Assembly (NCBI GenBank): GCA_943789425.1
Contig: CALSUB010000009.1
Span: 62,001-126,000, forward strand
DNA: 64,000 nt
Direction: 5' to 3'
Source of the DNA: an uncultured Luminiphilus sp.
GTDB taxonomy: Bacteria; Pseudomonadota; Gammaproteobacteria; Pseudomonadales; Halieaceae
Positions 36,961 through 46,878 of this stretch are shown one piece after another. The position numbers and the translations under genes were made by a program. Numbering within the stretch: the stretch's first letter is position 1; the number at the start of each line of letters is the position of its first letter. The notes beneath the pieces were generated by a model that saw only the letters and a list, made by a program, of their open reading frames with translations, was not told the origin of the DNA and did not search any database.

Positions 36961-37331
36961 CATCTGAAATGCCTATAGCCGCCGTCCCCAAAGGTGCAGA
37001 CCTGCTGGGTATTACCCAAAACGCCTTGGTGGACATGAAAGCAGTTGACCCCATTGTGCTCGACGTGCGGGAGCTGAGTTCGGTGACAGACTTCATGGTG
37101 GTGGCCAGTGGTACGTCGAGTCGCCATGTGAAGTCTCTGGCAAACAGCGTACTGATGGAAGCGAAGGCACAGGGCGCGAGACCATTGGGTGTAGAAGGCG
37201 CTGGCGCTGGCGAGTGGGTCTTGGTCGACTTCGGCGATGTCGTGGTGCATGTCATGCAGCCGGCCACCCGGAGCTTTTATGATCTTGAGCGATTGTGGTC
37301 GGTGCAGGCTGCACAACCACAGGAAAGCTGA
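36957..37331 (+). CDS. rsfS: Ribosomal silencing factor RsfS (Iojap family)
   Basis: Binds ribosomal protein uL14 and blocks subunit joining under starvation. The 124-aa frame contains [39 protein letters not shown] and [16 protein letters not shown], the core Iojap-family blocks. It overlaps nadD by 4 bp and its stop shares a base with the rlmH start; this nadD-rsfS-rlmH order is common. Confidence 0.95.
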   Translation: MTSEMPIAAVPKGADLLGITQNALVDMKAVDPIVLDVRELSSVTDFMVVASGTSSRHVKSLANSVLMEAKAQGARPLGVEGAGAGEWVLVDFGDVVVHVMQPATRSFYDLERLWSVQAAQPQES

Positions 37332-37801
37332 TGCGGCTCCGAGTGCTGGCCGTTGGGCAGAAAATGCCGGCATGGATCGATCAAGGAGTGGAGGAATACG
37401 CAAGGCGATTGCCCAAGGGCGTTACGGTGGAGTGGTTGAATATTGCGCCGGCCAAACGAGGCACTGAGTCGACCGAGCGGTACCAGCAGATCGAAGCAGA
37501 GTCTATACGAGCCAAACTGACGGCTGAAGACCGGCTTGTGACGCTGCATGTGCAGGGACGGGAAATTACCACAGAGGCCATTGCAGAGCGCCTCGCTCAG
37601 TGGCAGATGGCAGCTAGCCGGGTCTGTATTGTCATCGGTGGGCCAGATGGTTTGCATCCAAGCCTCCTCGCTGCTGCCCAGGAGCAATGGTCTTTCGGTC
37701 GCATTACCTTGCCTCATCCGCTGGTTCGGGTGATTCTTTCCGAACAACTGTATCGCGCTTGGTCCATTCAGGCGGGCCACCCCTACCACAGAGGTAACTG
37801 A
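37331..37801 (+). CDS. rlmH: 23S rRNA pseudouridine(1915) N3-methyltransferase
   Basis: SPOUT-class methyltransferase acting on helix 69 of 23S rRNA. Starting at ATG 37331 gives [15 protein letters not shown] and 156 aa, as in E. coli (155). The SAM/knot region IVIGGPDGL and the C-terminal RVILSEQLYRAWSI...GHPYHR are diagnostic. The ORF track starts 36 bases early. The stop TGA and the mrdA ATG overlap (TGATG). Confidence 0.96.
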   Translation: MRLRVLAVGQKMPAWIDQGVEEYARRLPKGVTVEWLNIAPAKRGTESTERYQQIEAESIRAKLTAEDRLVTLHVQGREITTEAIAERLAQWQMAASRVCIVIGGPDGLHPSLLAAAQEQWSFGRITLPHPLVRVILSEQLYRAWSIQAGHPYHRGN

Positions 37802-39648
37802 TGGCTAGACCACTCGACGCGCTGCGCGACACGCAAAGAGAGTGGATGATCAATCGCTCCCGTTTGATCGCCGCGCTCGTCGGCATCTTTGCGTTGCTAC
37901 TCATTCTGGTCTATCGCTACTACTCATTGCAGATTACGCAGCACGATGACTTCCTAACTCAATCTGACCGCAATCGGATCCGTGTTGAGGTGATTCCCCC
38001 GACGCGAGGGCAAATCGTCGATCGAAAAGGTCGTGTGCTGGCCCTCAATCAACCCACATTTGTGGTGGGTGTTGTTCAGGAGCGCAGCGAAGACCTCGAG
38101 GCCTTAGTCTCGATTTTACGCGAACGCTTTGCCTTATCAGAAAGAGAGGTTGAAAATTTCTGGGAGCGATCTGCTCGTCGACGACCTTTCGAGTCAGTTC
38201 CCATCGCGCTCGGGTTAGACGATACCCAACTTGCCATGGTGGCTGTGGACTTACATTCTTTGCCCGGTGTGGTGGTGGATGCGCAGTTAACCCGTCACTA
38301 CCCGTTTGCTAATACGCTGAGCCATGTTCTGGGCTATGTGGGTCGCATCAGCACGGCAGATCTCGAGGCGCTCGATGCAGAGCGGTATCGCGGTACCTTG
38401 CATACTGGAAAGGTGGGTCTGGAGAAGCGTTACGAGCGACTCTTGCACGGCATGCCGGGCTTCCAGCACGTCGAGACGAATGCTCACGGTCGCTTGCTCC
38501 GGGTACTGGAGAAAGAACCGTCGCAGGCTGGGCGAGATTTACAGCTCTATTTGGACCTTGATTTGCAGCGCGTTGCCACCGAGGCCCTCGGTGACCAGCG
38601 AGGCGCGGTCGTCGCATTAGACCCTCTCACGGGTGGCGTACTGGCAATGGTGTCTAATCCCAGTTATGACGCTAATCTGTTCGTGCAAGGCATTAGCTAT
38701 GTCGACTACGCACAACTGCGCGGATCACTCGATACCCCTCTTTTGAACCGGGCAGTTCAGGGGCAGTACCCGCCAGGCTCAACGGTAAAGCCGCTGCTGG
38801 GTTTGGGCGCTCTGGAGCGAGACTTGATTACGCCCGAGACGACCGTGCGCGACCCCGGGTGGTATCGCTTGCCCGGCGATACCAGACGTTATCGAGATTG
38901 GACGTTGCGTGTCAGAGGAGGTGGTCATGCCGAAACAGTCGACCTCCGACTGGCCATCGCCGAATCCTGCGATACGTATTTTTATGATTTGGCGCATCGA
39001 ACGGGTATCGATGCCATGGCAGAAATGTTGGCTCCCTATGGTCTGGGTCTTCCGACTGGGATCGACACCACCGCCGAGCAGCCTGGCATTTTGCCCAACA
39101 CTGAATGGAAGCGGAGCCAGCTCAAGCAGGCCTGGTATCCGGGCGAGACAATCAGTGCGGGTATCGGGCAGGGTTATATGCTGATGACGCCGCTTCAGTT
39201 GGCTCAAGCGGCGATGGTCATTGCCAACAAAGGCACCAGCTTTGTCCCTTCGCTGGTTCATCGCGTCGGGGATCTGACGGTCGGTGGTGTCCCGCGAGCG
39301 CCAATTGCGATGGCAGAGGAGGATTGGCAGGCGGTGGTTGCGGGGATGGTGGATGTGGTCCACTCGCCTCAAGGGACTGCCGCGTTTATCTCCGATAACA
39401 TCACCTATCAAATGGCGGGAAAAACGGGAACTTCCCAGGTGGTTAGCATCGCTCAAGATGCGATTTATGATGAAGACAGTATTAGTGAACGAAACCGCAA
39501 TCACGGTTTATTCATTGCATTTGCCCCCGTGGATAAGCCGCGCATTGTGGTCGCGGTAATCGCCGAGAATGGTGGGGGAAGCAGTGCTGCCTCCCCCATC
39601 GCGCGCCGTGTCGTTGATGCCTGGCTGATTGAGACTGAGGATGCCTGA
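37801..39648 (+). CDS. mrdA: Penicillin-binding protein 2 (elongasome transpeptidase)
   Basis: Inner-membrane, periplasm-facing DD-transpeptidase for lateral wall synthesis, partner of RodA. One N-terminal membrane segment (LIAALVGIFALLLILVYRYY, residues ~19-38), a pedestal domain with IPPTRGQIVDRKGRVLA, and a transpeptidase domain with STVK (PPGSTVKP), SCD and KTGTSQ as the three active-site motifs. At 615 aa the length is normal. Translation is coupled to rlmH and overlaps rodA. Confidence 0.96.
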   Translation: MARPLDALRDTQREWMINRSRLIAALVGIFALLLILVYRYYSLQITQHDDFLTQSDRNRIRVEVIPPTRGQIVDRKGRVLALNQPTFVVGVVQERSEDLEALVSILRERFALSEREVENFWERSARRRPFESVPIALGLDDTQLAMVAVDLHSLPGVVVDAQLTRHYPFANTLSHVLGYVGRISTADLEALDAERYRGTLHTGKVGLEKRYERLLHGMPGFQHVETNAHGRLLRVLEKEPSQAGRDLQLYLDLDLQRVATEALGDQRGAVVALDPLTGGVLAMVSNPSYDANLFVQGISYVDYAQLRGSLDTPLLNRAVQGQYPPGSTVKPLLGLGALERDLITPETTVRDPGWYRLPGDTRRYRDWTLRVRGGGHAETVDLRLAIAESCDTYFYDLAHRTGIDAMAEMLAPYGLGLPTGIDTTAEQPGILPNTEWKRSQLKQAWYPGETISAGIGQGYMLMTPLQLAQAAMVIANKGTSFVPSLVHRVGDLTVGGVPRAPIAMAEEDWQAVVAGMVDVVHSPQGTAAFISDNITYQMAGKTGTSQVVSIAQDAIYDEDSISERNRNHGLFIAFAPVDKPRIVVAVIAENGGGSSAASPIARRVVDAWLIETEDA

Positions 39649-40780
39649 ATACAGCCGTTCGCTGGCCGATTCGCATCAAGGGTTTGCTCGTCCTAAGACG
39701 CCCGCCGAGCGACTGCATCTGGACTTGGTGTTGCTCCTGCCAGTGATCATGATTATGGCGTTGGGTTTGTTCGTCTTATTCAGTGCTTCTGATTCGGATT
39801 GGGGTACGGTCAACCGTCAGCTCAGAAACTTCATCATCGGCTTTGGCGTCTTGCTGGCTGTTGCGCAAGTCCGAGTCGATACCCTGCAACGTTGGGCACC
39901 CATCCTATATTTGGGAGCCTTACTGCTGCTGTTATTGGTGCCTTTTTTTGGGGTTGGGGCAAAAGGTGCCCAGCGATGGTTGAGTTTGGGGTTTATCCGT
40001 TTTCAACCATCGGAGATTATGAAGATTGCTATGCCTCTGGCGGTCGCTGCTTGGGTGGTGCGAGGAGGTTTGCCCCCTCGGCCCAGTGTCACGCTTGTCG
40101 CTATTATGATCATTGTCGCTCCGGCGGCCACGATTGCTTTTCAACCTGATTTGGGCACGGCCATATTGGTTGCCGCAAGTGGTGTTTTTGTCGTGTTTAT
40201 GGCGGGCATCAGCGGGCTTCAGATTTTGAGTGCGACGCTCGTGGCGCTTGCGGGTATCTGGCCCGCCTGGCTATTTTTACTGCGTGATTATCAGAAACAA
40301 CGCATTCTGACGTTGTTTGATCCCGAGGCTGACAAGTTGGGCGCGGGGTGGAATATCATTCAGTCTAAAACGGCTATTGGCTCCGGCGGCTGGTCGGGAA
40401 AAGGGTGGTTGCAAGGGACTCAATCGCATCTCGATTTTCTACCCGAGAGCCAAACCGATTTTATTATCGCTGTACTGGCGGAGGAGTGGGGTTTTCGAGG
40501 CGTGCTCTGTTTGCTGGCACTATATGGGGCGGCAGTGGCGCGCGGTCTTTGGATTAGCTTTAGCGCGCAAACGAGCTATGGGCGCGTATTGGCGAGCGCG
40601 ATCACACTGACGTTTTGTGTGTATATTATTGTGAATATGAGCATGGTGGCGGGTATATTGCCGGTGGTTGGAGTGCCTTTGCCCTTTGTGAGTTTTGGCG
40701 GCACTTCCATCGTCACACTGATGTTCGGTTTTGGTATTTTGATGGCCATCAGCACTGAAAAAAGGATTATCTCTCGATGA
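39641..40780 (+). CDS. rodA: Peptidoglycan glycosyltransferase RodA
   Basis: SEDS-family polytopic inner-membrane glycosyltransferase that polymerises lipid II with PBP2. About ten hydrophobic segments are visible, with FQPSEIMKIAMPL, FQPDLGTAIL, DFLPESQTDFIIAVLAEEWGF and LPFVSFGGTSIV, all conserved SEDS blocks. The start is taken at ATG 39641 (MPEYSRSL), overlapping mrdA by 8 bp, rather than the TTG at 39629. The stop overlaps the mltB start by 4 bp. Confidence 0.95.
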   Translation: MPEYSRSLADSHQGFARPKTPAERLHLDLVLLLPVIMIMALGLFVLFSASDSDWGTVNRQLRNFIIGFGVLLAVAQVRVDTLQRWAPILYLGALLLLLLVPFFGVGAKGAQRWLSLGFIRFQPSEIMKIAMPLAVAAWVVRGGLPPRPSVTLVAIMIIVAPAATIAFQPDLGTAILVAASGVFVVFMAGISGLQILSATLVALAGIWPAWLFLLRDYQKQRILTLFDPEADKLGAGWNIIQSKTAIGSGGWSGKGWLQGTQSHLDFLPESQTDFIIAVLAEEWGFRGVLCLLALYGAAVARGLWISFSAQTSYGRVLASAITLTFCVYIIVNMSMVAGILPVVGVPLPFVSFGGTSIVTLMFGFGILMAISTEKRIISR

Positions 40781-41805
40781 GAACCATGACACACCGCGGC
40801 AGATCCTTGGCCACTTCTCCTCGTCGGCGCTGGTGCCGAGGGGTAGTGGCGTGGGCCTGTGTCGTCTTGGTATTAGGCGCTCAGGCTCAGGATTATAGTG
40901 ATCGGGAAGAGGTGGCCTCTATTCTCACTGAGGTTGGCAGTGCCGGTGTGGATGTGGCGTGGGCTCGCGATTTACTCGAGGGCGCAAAGCGACAGCAAAG
41001 TATTCTCGATGCCATTGCGCGCCCGGCGGAAAAAACCAAACCCTGGTATGACTATCGAGACATCTTTATGACGGATCGGCGCATCCGCGAGGGGGTCGTC
41101 TTTTGGGATACCCACGCGGCGGTCTTCGAAGAAATCAGTCAACGCACGGGGGTGCCGTCTGCCGTCATCGTGGCGATCATTGGCGTCGAGACATTCTATG
41201 GCCGAATTACAGGCAGCTATCGAGTGATTGACGCGTTGACGACGCTGGCATTTGATTACCCGAGGCGGTCGCCCTTTTTCACTCGTGAGTTAGAGCAGTT
41301 TTTAATTCTGTCCTGGGAGTCCGGTAAGGACCCACTCGCGCTCAAAGGCTCTTATGCAGGCGCGATGGGATATGGACAATTTATGCCATCGAGTTATCGC
41401 GCTTATGCGCGCAGCTTCGAGCCTGGCGGCGTGCCGGATATTTGGGATAATCCTGCTGACGCGATCAGCAGCGTCGGGCATTATTTAAAGGCTCATGGAT
41501 GGCAATCAGGTGAGCGCGTGCTCCTTGATGCCGTTGCGAATGAACCACCTGATTCACTGTTTGAAGCGGGGTTAAAACCCTCTCAATCGATCGAAGCACT
41601 GGCACAGGCGGGGTTGTCGACCGAGGCAGACGCTGATTTCCAAACCCAGGTCACGCCCATCCGCCTTGAAACGACTGAGGGACAGCGCTACTGGCTGGGA
41701 CTGCAGAATTTTTATGTGATTACACGTTATAACCACAGCGCAATGTACGCGATGGCCGTCTGGGAGCTGAGTCAAGCGATCTTGGCGGCGCGGCTAGCCC
41801 CCTGA
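40777..41805 (+). CDS. mltB: Membrane-bound lytic murein transglycosylase B
   Basis: Cleaves the glycan strand of peptidoglycan in the periplasm. The N-terminus has basic residues followed by a signal helix (VVAWACVVLVLGAQAQ); I do not see a clear lipobox cysteine, so it may be soluble (SltB-like). The catalytic Glu is in IGVETFYGR, and GYGQFMPSSYRAYA is the family block. 342 aa. It overlaps rodA by ATGA and precedes rlpA. Confidence 0.92.
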   Translation: MRTMTHRGRSLATSPRRRWCRGVVAWACVVLVLGAQAQDYSDREEVASILTEVGSAGVDVAWARDLLEGAKRQQSILDAIARPAEKTKPWYDYRDIFMTDRRIREGVVFWDTHAAVFEEISQRTGVPSAVIVAIIGVETFYGRITGSYRVIDALTTLAFDYPRRSPFFTRELEQFLILSWESGKDPLALKGSYAGAMGYGQFMPSSYRAYARSFEPGGVPDIWDNPADAISSVGHYLKAHGWQSGERVLLDAVANEPPDSLFEAGLKPSQSIEALAQAGLSTEADADFQTQVTPIRLETTEGQRYWLGLQNFYVITRYNHSAMYAMAVWELSQAILAARLAP

Positions 41806-41834
41806 CATCACTGAATTGGGCAATAGCAGCGGCC

Positions 41835-42575
41835 TTGTTGTCGCTCATGGTCGCGTGCGCGAGTGCTCCTAGGTCTGCCGATCATGCGCCGGTCCAATCT
41901 GAGGTCCCAGCGTGGCAGGACGCAGTGCCGCAGCCTGACCCACTGTTGCCGGCGGGTAACACAACACCTTACCAAGTCTTAGGTAAAACGTATCAGGTCA
42001 TGGCGACGGCTGAAGCTTACCAAGCACAAGGTATTGCGTCTTGGTATGGGATGAAGTTTCAAGGCAGGCCGACAGCCAATGGTGAAATTTTTGACGTGTA
42101 TGCGCCGACAGCTGCGCACCGATCATTGCCAATCCCCTCTTATGTTCGCGTGACAAATCTTAACAACGACCGGAGCGTGGTGTTGCGCGTTAATGACCGT
42201 GGACCCTTTCATCCAGACCGATTAATTGATCTCTCTTATGGTGCGGCAGTGCAATTAGGTTTTGCTGAGCAAGGTACTACCCGCGTCGCGATTGAGGCGA
42301 TTAACCTAGCGGGGATTGACGATCGTCGATCGTTATCAGGATCCACCTATCGCTTTTTGCAGTTAGGCGCTTATCAGTCTGAGCAGACAGCAACAGAATT
42401 GGCCCAATCGGTTCAGCAACGTTGGGGCTACCTCGTATCAATTGATCCAGTAGACATCAATGGTGCGCGCATGCATCGGGTTCGCGTGGGTCCTTTTGAA
42501 CACATGGCGGCATTAGAGCAAGCCAGCAGTCGCCTAGTCGCTAGCGGCTATGGGCCTTTGCTGCGGATACCATGA
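41835..42575 (+). CDS. rlpA: Septal-ring lytic transglycosylase RlpA family protein
   Basis: Outer-membrane-associated wall protein. A double-psi beta-barrel domain (GIASWYGMKFQGRPTANGE, then VVLRVNDRGPF with the catalytic Asp) is followed by a C-terminal SPOR domain (YRFLQLGAYQSE) that binds denuded glycans. The start is uncertain: the frame continues upstream without a stop but without an ATG, so a TTG (41835/41838) or another non-ATG start must be used. ATG 41847 would remove most of the signal region ahead of the cysteine in LMVACAS, the probable lipidation site. Confidence 0.9.
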   Translation: MLSLMVACASAPRSADHAPVQSEVPAWQDAVPQPDPLLPAGNTTPYQVLGKTYQVMATAEAYQAQGIASWYGMKFQGRPTANGEIFDVYAPTAAHRSLPIPSYVRVTNLNNDRSVVLRVNDRGPFHPDRLIDLSYGAAVQLGFAEQGTTRVAIEAINLAGIDDRRSLSGSTYRFLQLGAYQSEQTATELAQSVQQRWGYLVSIDPVDINGARMHRVRVGPFEHMAALEQASSRLVASGYGPLLRIP

Positions 42576-42657
42576 CGGCCTGCGTTAACGCTGCTCCGTC
42601 GGGGATTGTTACACTGGCGTCCCGAAAAACTGCTGCAATTGTGAGAGCCCTGTCATC

Positions 42658-43836
42658 ATGAGTACGAGAGACAATATGAAGCGTTTGATCTGTTGTTTGA
42701 CCTTGGCGCTGATTTTCCCGGTGAGTGGTATTGCTAATTCACCATTAGTCCCCGCTGCGCCTTCAATTAACGCTGATTCTTATCTTTTGATCGATTTCGA
42801 TACGGGCGCTGTTTTGGTGGAGCACAACGCTGATTTACGCTTGCCGCCAGCGAGTTTGACCAAATTAATGACGGCCTACATTTTGGCGCAAGAGGTGGAG
42901 TTGGGGCGCTTGCAACTCAACGATATCGTGCCGGTAAGCCGCAATGCGTGGTCTCAGAACCCCACCTTTAAGGGTTCCTCTTTGATGTGGATCGAGCCTG
43001 GGAAGGCGGTGACAGTAGCAGAGCTAGAGCGAGGTATCGTGATTTCGTCGGGTAATGATGCCACGGTGGCGATAGCAGAGCATATTGCGGGTAGTGAGGC
43101 GGCATTCGCCGATTTAATGAACCAATATGCCGAAACAATGGGCTTGGCGGGTACTCACTTTGAGAATAGCCATGGATTGCCTCATCCAGATCATCTGTCG
43201 ACGGCCCGCGATCTTGCCGCGATAGCCGCTGCCGCTGTTCGCGACCATCCGGATCGCTATGCGGTGTACAAAGAGCAGAGCTACACCTATAACGATATTA
43301 CGCAGTACAACCGTAATCATCTGCTGAGGGAAGACGCCTCAGTCGACGGCCTCAAGACGGGTTATACACGCGTTGCTGGTTATGGTTTGGTGGCCTCTGC
43401 ACAGCGTGAAGAAATGCGATTGATCTCTGTTGTGATGGGCAGTAGTTCAACCGCCAGCCGCAAAGCAGAGACGCGCAGTTTGCTCAATTATGGCTTTCGA
43501 TTCTTTGAGACGGTGCGGCCGCTGGAGGCAGGCATGCCATTGGCTGAACCTCGCGTATGGAAAGGCCGAGCAGAGCAAGTTGTGCTGGGTGTGACAGCGG
43601 ATAAAGTGATGACACTGCCACGGAGTAATGCAGCGATTGAGCGGGTGATCGAGGTCGACGCGCCGCTGCAGGCGCCCCTCAACGTGGGAGATCGTGTCGG
43701 GAGGATTATGCTCAGTCGTTCTGGCGAACCAGTAGGCGAGGTGCCACTTGAGGTGTTACAGGCGGTAGAACCGGCAGGGTTTTTTGCACGCCTGTGGGAT
43801 GGCATCGTGCTCTGGTTTCAACAGCTGTTCGGTTAA
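42658..43836 (+). CDS. dacA: D-alanyl-D-alanine carboxypeptidase (PBP5/6 family)
   Basis: Periplasmic, membrane-tethered carboxypeptidase trimming the peptide stem. A signal peptide (LICCLTLALIFPVSGIA), the active-site SLTK (PPASLTKLM), SSGND and KTGYT motifs, and the C-terminal beta-domain ending in an amphipathic anchor (FFARLWDGIVLWFQQLF) are all present. It starts at ATG 42658, or ATG 42676, which has GAGAGA upstream. 82 bp separate it from rlpA. It is followed closely by ybeD and lipB. Confidence 0.95.
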   Translation: MSTRDNMKRLICCLTLALIFPVSGIANSPLVPAAPSINADSYLLIDFDTGAVLVEHNADLRLPPASLTKLMTAYILAQEVELGRLQLNDIVPVSRNAWSQNPTFKGSSLMWIEPGKAVTVAELERGIVISSGNDATVAIAEHIAGSEAAFADLMNQYAETMGLAGTHFENSHGLPHPDHLSTARDLAAIAAAAVRDHPDRYAVYKEQSYTYNDITQYNRNHLLREDASVDGLKTGYTRVAGYGLVASAQREEMRLISVVMGSSSTASRKAETRSLLNYGFRFFETVRPLEAGMPLAEPRVWKGRAEQVVLGVTADKVMTLPRSNAAIERVIEVDAPLQAPLNVGDRVGRIMLSRSGEPVGEVPLEVLQAVEPAGFFARLWDGIVLWFQQLFG

Positions 43837-43842
43837 AGCGAG

Positions 43843-44109
43843 ATGACAGAGCAACCGCCAAAAATCATCTTCCCCTGCGAGTATCCGATCAAGGTATTGG
43901 GTAGGGCGTGTGAGGCATTTCAACCAACGGTCATGGCGATATTTCGCTCTCATGCGGAAGGATTCGATGTGTCTGGCGTCGTGGTAAAGAATTCTCGCAA
44001 AGGCACGTTTCAGTCGATCACCATCACCATAGAGGCGAACAGCGAGGAGCAGTTGTCCCTGATCCATAGGGAACTAATGGATACTGGTCTGGTCTCGATG
44101 GTGATTTAG
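43843..44109 (+). CDS. ybeD: YbeD family protein (DUF493)
   Basis: An 88-aa ferredoxin-like-fold protein of unknown function. IIFPCEYPIKVLGR, a central FRSHAEGFD segment and SRKGTFQSITITIEANSEEQL match E. coli YbeD. It sits between dacA and lipB, the usual place, 6 bp after dacA and 4 bp before lipB. Confidence 0.92.
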   Translation: MTEQPPKIIFPCEYPIKVLGRACEAFQPTVMAIFRSHAEGFDVSGVVVKNSRKGTFQSITITIEANSEEQLSLIHRELMDTGLVSMVI

Positions 44110-44113
44110 GGTT

Positions 44114-44728
44114 ATGCAATGCCGTCACATGGGGCTGGTGGCCTATCAGCCCACATTGGAGTCGATGAAAGCCTTTACAGCGGGCCGCACTGCGACCACA
44201 GAAGACGAAATTTGGTTGTTACAGCATCCACCTGTTTACACTCAAGGTCTGTCAGGCAAGCCAGAGCATGTGCTTGATCCCGGGGACATCCCAGTCGTTC
44301 AGATTGATCGCGGCGGACAGGTGACGTATCACGGGCCGGGTCAGTGGGTCGCCTACATTTTGTATGACCTGAGACGCGCTGGTGTGAATGTTCGTGAGCT
44401 GGTGACGCTGCTAGAGACCGCCGTGATCAACTTGCTGGCTGAACTGGATATTGTGGCTAATGGTGATCCGCAGGCTCGAGGTGTTTACGTTGACGGTTGT
44501 AAGATCGCGGCGATGGGCTTGAGGGTCAGTAGAGGACGGAGCTACCACGGACTATCGCTCAATGCCGACATGAACCTCGCGCCGTTCTCGGGCATCAACC
44601 CCTGTGGTTATGAAGACTTAACAGTGACATCGATTGCAGAACTATTGGGTGATCGCTGCCCTTCCATAGAGGCAGTGGGCGCGTTATTAGTGCGACATTT
44701 GCAAGACGTATTACCAAGTCCCACCTGA
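44114..44728 (+). CDS. lipB: Octanoyl-[acyl-carrier-protein]:protein N-octanoyltransferase
   Basis: Transfers octanoate from ACP to lipoyl domains in lipoate synthesis. QIDRGGQVTYHGPGQWVAY is the family signature; the catalytic pair is Lys in DGCKIAAMGLRV and Cys in INPCGYEDL. 204 aa. The usual next gene, lipA, is not here; prfC follows after 48 bp, so lipoyl synthase must be elsewhere in the genome. Confidence 0.95.
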   Translation: MQCRHMGLVAYQPTLESMKAFTAGRTATTEDEIWLLQHPPVYTQGLSGKPEHVLDPGDIPVVQIDRGGQVTYHGPGQWVAYILYDLRRAGVNVRELVTLLETAVINLLAELDIVANGDPQARGVYVDGCKIAAMGLRVSRGRSYHGLSLNADMNLAPFSGINPCGYEDLTVTSIAELLGDRCPSIEAVGALLVRHLQDVLPSPT

Positions 44729-44776
44729 CGAGACTCGTGTGGGCTGGCATAATCGCGAGCCGGTCTAGGAGTCACC

Positions 44777-46354
44777 ATGCCTGAATTACAACGCGACATC
44801 GATTCCCGTCGTACTTTTGCCATCATTTCTCACCCCGATGCGGGTAAAACGACGATGACTGAACGGCTCCTATTATTGGGTCAGGCGATTCAGGTAGCGG
44901 GCTCTGTCAAAGGAAAGCGTGGGCCACATGCGACCTCTGACTGGATGACATTGGAACAGGAGCGGGGCATTTCAGTGACCTCTTCAGTCATGCAGTTCCC
45001 TTATCGAGATCGTTGGGTCAATTTGCTCGATACGCCTGGGCACGAGGATTTTTCGGAAGATACCTACCGCACCCTGACGGCGGTAGATTCTGCCCTCATG
45101 GTGATTGATGGCGCCAAAGGGGTTGAGGATCGGACGATCAAACTGATGAATGTGTGTCGGTTGCGCGATACCCCGATCATGACCTTTGTGAATAAACTTG
45201 ATCGCGATATTCGAGATCCGATTGATTTGGTTGATGAAGTCGAAGAGGTGCTTGGTATTGCCGGTGCCCCGATCAATTGGCCGATTGGTATGGGACGAGA
45301 GTTGAAGGGTGTTTATAACCTCTATAACGATACGATTCAGCGATACCGACCCCGGGATGAAACACCCTCAGTGCAGGATGATTTGATTACCGGGCTGGCG
45401 AGCGCTGAAGCGAGAGATCTGTTGGGGGAAGATTACCAGCAGTTTGTCGATGAGATTGAGCTGGTCCGCGGTGCGTCACATGAGTTTTCTCTCGAGGCTT
45501 TCCTGAGCGGTCAGCTGACCCCAGTATTCTTTGGTACTGCGTTGGGTAACTTTGGTGTCAAAGAGATGCTGGACGATTTTGTTGACTGGGCGCCGCCACC
45601 TCAGTCGAGGGAAAGTCATGACCGTGTCGTGGAGGCATCGCAACCGGGTTTTTCTGGCTTTGTTTTTAAAATCCAAGCCAATATGGATCCTAAGCATCGA
45701 GACCGAATCGCCTTTATGCGCATCTGTTCGGGGCGGTATGAAAAAGGGATGAAAATGCGGCATGTCCGATTAGATAAGGACATCAAAATTGCCGATGCGG
45801 TGACGTTTCGGGCGGGGGATCGAACATTGGTTGAGACGGCAGTGGCCGGCGACATCATCGGTCTGCACAATCATGGAACCATCCAAATCGGCGACACCTT
45901 TACCACGGGCGAAGCGATTCGATTCACCGGCATACCCCACTTTGCACCTGAATTATTTCGGCGTATTCGACTCAAAGACCCCATGAAGGCCAAGGCATTG
46001 CAAAAGGGTTTGCAGCAGCTTTCGGAGGAGGGGTCTACTCAGGTTTTCTCACCGCTCAACAATGCGGATCTTATCGTGGGTGCGGTCGGGCAACTGCAAT
46101 TCGACGTGGTGGCGTATCGTCTTGCTGATGAGTACAAGGTGGAAGCATTGTATGAACCGGTTAATGTCTACACGGCGCGCTGGGTTGAGGCCGACGAGGC
46201 ACGAACGCTAGACGAATTCCGTAAAAAGGCAGCCGAGCATTTATCGGAAGACGGTGGGGGTTACCTCACGTATTTGGCACCCACCCGCGTTAACTTATCG
46301 CTGATGGAAGAGCGTTGGCCTGATATTCGCTTTCGTGAAACGCGGGAGCACTGA
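44777..46354 (+). CDS. prfC: Peptide chain release factor 3
   Basis: GTPase that recycles RF1/RF2 from the ribosome after termination. The G1 motif is HPDAGKTT, followed by [15 protein letters not shown] (switch region), [16 protein letters not shown] (G3) and NKLD (G4), then RF3-specific domains. 525 aa, as in E. coli (529). The start ATG has AGGAG upstream. Its stop lies 6 bp from the convergent gpx stop, with no terminator between them. Confidence 0.96.
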   Translation: MPELQRDIDSRRTFAIISHPDAGKTTMTERLLLLGQAIQVAGSVKGKRGPHATSDWMTLEQERGISVTSSVMQFPYRDRWVNLLDTPGHEDFSEDTYRTLTAVDSALMVIDGAKGVEDRTIKLMNVCRLRDTPIMTFVNKLDRDIRDPIDLVDEVEEVLGIAGAPINWPIGMGRELKGVYNLYNDTIQRYRPRDETPSVQDDLITGLASAEARDLLGEDYQQFVDEIELVRGASHEFSLEAFLSGQLTPVFFGTALGNFGVKEMLDDFVDWAPPPQSRESHDRVVEASQPGFSGFVFKIQANMDPKHRDRIAFMRICSGRYEKGMKMRHVRLDKDIKIADAVTFRAGDRTLVETAVAGDIIGLHNHGTIQIGDTFTTGEAIRFTGIPHFAPELFRRIRLKDPMKAKALQKGLQQLSEEGSTQVFSPLNNADLIVGAVGQLQFDVVAYRLADEYKVEALYEPVNVYTARWVEADEARTLDEFRKKAAEHLSEDGGGYLTYLAPTRVNLSLMEERWPDIRFRETREH

Positions 46355-46360
46355 GGCCAC

Positions 46361-46840
46361 TCAAAGCAGGGCCTCAATATCCTTGGCAATTGCTTCTGGC
46401 TTGGTGGAGGGCGCGTAGCGTTTGACCACTTCTCCCTGCTGGTTGATCAAGAATTTAGTGAAATTCCATTTGATGCGTTTGCTGCCCAGCACGCCTGGCG
46501 CTTCTGATTTCAGGTGTGTAAACAGCGGGTGGCTCGACGCCCCGTTCACTTCGATCTTACTGAACAGCGGAAAGCTGGTTTGGTAATTGAGGTCGCAGAA
46601 TGACTCAATTTCTTGTTCGGTGCCCGGCTCTTGACCACCAAATTGGTTGCAGGGAAACGCCAGTACTGAAAAACCGTTGGCGCTGTAGGTTTTTTGCAGC
46701 GATTCGAGGCCGGTATATTGCGGTGTGAAGCCACATTTTGAGGCGGTATTGACGATCAGCAGTACCTTGCCGGCGTAATCCCCTAAAGCAACTTCATTTC
46801 CGTTACTCAGTGTCGCCGAGAAATCCATCACGGTGCTCAT
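46361..46840 (-). CDS. Glutathione peroxidase family protein
   Basis: Thiol peroxidase of 159 aa reducing hydroperoxides; bacterial members often use thioredoxin. The peroxidatic cysteine is in NTASKCGFTPQY, with FPCNQFGGQEPG and WNFTKFL carrying the other catalytic residues. It is the cysteine, not selenocysteine, form. ATG 46840. It lies downstream of the glutamine-synthetase-like gene on the same strand, with a 38-bp gap. Confidence 0.93.
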   Translation of the reverse strand: MSTVMDFSATLSNGNEVALGDYAGKVLLIVNTASKCGFTPQYTGLESLQKTYSANGFSVLAFPCNQFGGQEPGTEQEIESFCDLNYQTSFPLFSKIEVNGASSHPLFTHLKSEAPGVLGSKRIKWNFTKFLINQQGEVVKRYAPSTKPEAIAKDIEALL

Positions 46841-46878
46841 GCACTACTCCTTCTCATCTCATTGTGTTGCCGCTCACC

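Noticed and set aside
38779-39504. 241-aa ORF antisense to mrdA
   Set aside because: Lies wholly inside a well-supported PBP2 gene, and its sequence is not family-like.
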